Below are positions 6,049-6,654 of a stretch of DNA of 6,654 nt, piece after piece (position 1 is the first letter of the stretch; every line of letters starts with the position of its first letter). Source of the stretch: Oscillospiraceae bacterium (GTDB lineage: Bacteria; Bacillota; Clostridia; Oscillospirales; Oscillospiraceae). A program made the translations under genes and the position numbers. The stretch lies in the NCBI GenBank assembly GCA_020025275.1, contig JAHHSI010000041.1:1-6654 (forward strand). Direction: 5' to 3'. Under the pieces are notes generated by a model. The model had not been told where the DNA came from. It searched no databases and saw only the letters and a list, made by a program, of their open reading frames with translations.

Positions 6049-6327
6049 TCATCCTTTCCGCTTTTTACCCATTTGTTTTCCAATCTGATCCAGACCTGTG
6101 GCCGCCAAGCCGCTGGCAATGCCCACCGCGATGGCACTGAGCACATCTGCGGCAGGGAAGCCGGGAATGGGCAGCCACAGAAAAACCACCGCGCCCAGCA
6201 CGCCGCCGCACAGTCCGCAGAGCACGGGAAGCCAGCGGCCGGGGAACACCGTGATCCGCAGCGCCATGGCCAGCAGATACACGATCACGGTGATGGCGGC
6301 GACACCGGCTACTCCGAAAAGTTTCAT
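6049..6327 (-). CDS. Phage holin family protein
   Basis: This 92-residue protein has three hydrophobic segments (about 5-25, 33-53 and 59-79) and a lysine-rich tail, KQMGKKRKG, the usual layout of a small holin that makes pores in the membrane so an endolysin can reach the wall. The glycine-rich second helix with CGLCGGVLG and the third helix (FPAAD then a VGIASGLAATG stretch) resemble the Firmicutes holin group I remember as phage_holin_5_2; the exact group is from memory. The ATG at 6327 follows AGGAGG (6340-6335) by 7 bases. It directly precedes the amidase gene with a 4-base gap, so the two form one lysis operon. Confidence 0.8.
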   Translation of the reverse strand: MKLFGVAGVAAITVIVYLLAMALRITVFPGRWLPVLCGLCGGVLGAVVFLWLPIPGFPAADVLSAIAVGIASGLAATGLDQIGKQMGKKRKG

Positions 6328-6344
6328 ATCGGTTCCTCCTTCGC

Positions 6345-6431
6345 CTACTTTACCCTATGCAGCTGCGGCGACGAGGGTGCCTTTGCAGGGCGCAAAAAAA
6401 GCTGTCCTTCTGGTGTGTTCCATAGGTGCAT
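6345..6431 (-). CDS. Tiny 28-codon ORF ahead of the holin
   Basis: Start ATG at 6431-6429 has AGGAG (6444-6440) 8 bases upstream, and stop TAG leaves 17 bases to the holin start. The peptide reads MHLWNTPEGQLFLRPAKA and ends in a basic stretch. It is the distal part of a longer minus frame that begins at 6596, but that longer frame lacks a ribosome binding site. I recognise no family. A two-codon ORF (ATG AAA TAG, 6451-6443) lies just upstream, and its stop touches this ORF's AGGAG. It could be a real small protein of the lysis operon or a translated leader. Confidence 0.38.
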   Translation of the reverse strand: MHLWNTPEGQLFLRPAKAPSSPQLHRVK

Positions 6432-6654
6432 CTTCTGAACTCCTATTTCATTGAAGATGAATCCTCCTTTTTGAGATCTCTCAAAGTGCGTGCGGGCTTC
6501 TTTCTGCTGATTCGCCGAATTTCCGGCGGTGCCAAGTCTGACAAAGTCGGACAGGCGCTCTGCTTGCCCCTTCAAAAGCGAGGGAAAACACCACAAAGTA
6601 AAGCTGCCCAGCGAATCAAAAAGTTCGATGAGCAGCTTCTTTTTTATTCATATT
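6432..6654. other. Right-edge region without a clear gene; inverted repeats and possible structured RNA
   Basis: No coding frame is convincing. A plus-strand frame from GTG 6426 is open to the window edge (about 76 codons), but it has no ribosome binding site and its codon third positions are not GC-biased like the neighbours. Instead there is a series of inverted repeats: TTTGAGA-TC-TCTCAAA (6470-6485), CGCCG/CGGCG (6513-6517 with 6524-6528) and GTCTGAC-AAA-GTCGGAC (6536-6552), and the region ends in a terminator-like hairpin. The 6536-6552 stem has a U-G wobble as plus-strand RNA but an A-C mismatch as minus-strand RNA, and the final T-run is on the plus strand, both favouring a plus-strand transcript. 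On the minus strand it is the 5' side of the lysis operon. No promoter was found for either direction. Confidence 0.4.
6601..6645 (+). terminator. Terminator-like hairpin at the right edge
   Basis: AAGCTGC (6601-6607) pairs with GCAGCTT (6632-6638), and inside it CGAA (6612-6615) pairs with TTCG (6624-6627), leaving a 4x4 internal loop and an 8-base end loop. After one C there are six T (6640-6645), good for termination on the plus strand. On the minus strand the stem is followed by TTTACTTTG, so weaker termination of a gene entering from beyond the right edge is also possible. Confidence 0.6.

Noticed and set aside
5498..6140. Plus-strand frames opposite the amidase gene
   Set aside because: They lack ribosome binding sites and read as Arg/Pro/His-rich shadows of a clearly recognised amidase.
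6426..6654. Plus-strand frame open from GTG 6426 to the right edge (about 76 codons)
   Set aside because: The translation is not absurd, but there is no ribosome binding site, codon third positions lack the neighbours' GC bias, and its end overlaps a terminator hairpin. Kept only as an alternative to the RNA idea.
1..6654. CRISPR arrays, tRNA or rRNA genes, insertion sequences
   Set aside because: No regularly spaced repeats, no tRNA-like cloverleaf with a T-arm, no rRNA stretches and no transposase frame were seen in either strand.

Overview
The window looks like chromosome of an anaerobic gut Clostridium-class bacterium, probably of the Oscillospiraceae (Flavonifractor/Oscillibacter/Intestinimonas-like). 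The reasons are a But-type butyryl-CoA:acetate CoA-transferase close to those of gut butyrate producers, strong AGGAGG-type ribosome binding sites, GC-rich third codon positions, and a Firmicutes-type holin/amidase pair. The genus is inference; the sequence does not fix it.

Layout, left to right. (1) 1-264: a minus-strand reading frame that runs off the left edge and may be the 5' part of an unknown gene. (2) 265-609: an AT-rich intergenic stretch with an extended -10 promoter and, just downstream of it, a near-consensus Rex (NADH/NAD+ sensor) operator; then 610-1953, the monocistronic CoA-transferase gene (but), which makes butyrate and acetyl-CoA in the last step of butyrate fermentation, closed by a 16-bp GC-rich hairpin. 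(3) 2142-3393: a two-gene membrane operon, a small CDP-alcohol phosphatidyltransferase (PgsA/cardiolipin-synthase family) with a TTG start, and a multispanning membrane protein resembling the YjdF/DUF2238 type. (4) 3437-4942: a consensus sigma-A promoter, a roughly 100-nt leader ending in a 19-bp perfect terminator hairpin, then a MATE-family efflux transporter that can be reached from this promoter only by readthrough, so transcription attenuation is likely. A 14-bp terminator follows the gene. (5) 5093-6431, minus strand: a phage-type lysis cassette made of a tiny 28-codon ORF, a three-helix holin, an Amidase_2 endolysin with C-terminal peptidoglycan-binding repeats, and an overlapping 46-codon four-cysteine ORF. 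(6) 6432-6654: a stretch without a convincing gene that contains several inverted repeats and ends in a terminator best read on the plus strand, which may mark a small structured RNA.

The plus-strand units (but, phospholipid operon, MATE) are separate transcription units. They converge on the minus-strand lysis cassette at the strong hairpin near 5016-5048. The most interesting unexplained items are the attenuated MATE leader, the four-cysteine ORF translationally linked to the endolysin, the Rex-like operator before but, and the structured region at the right edge.
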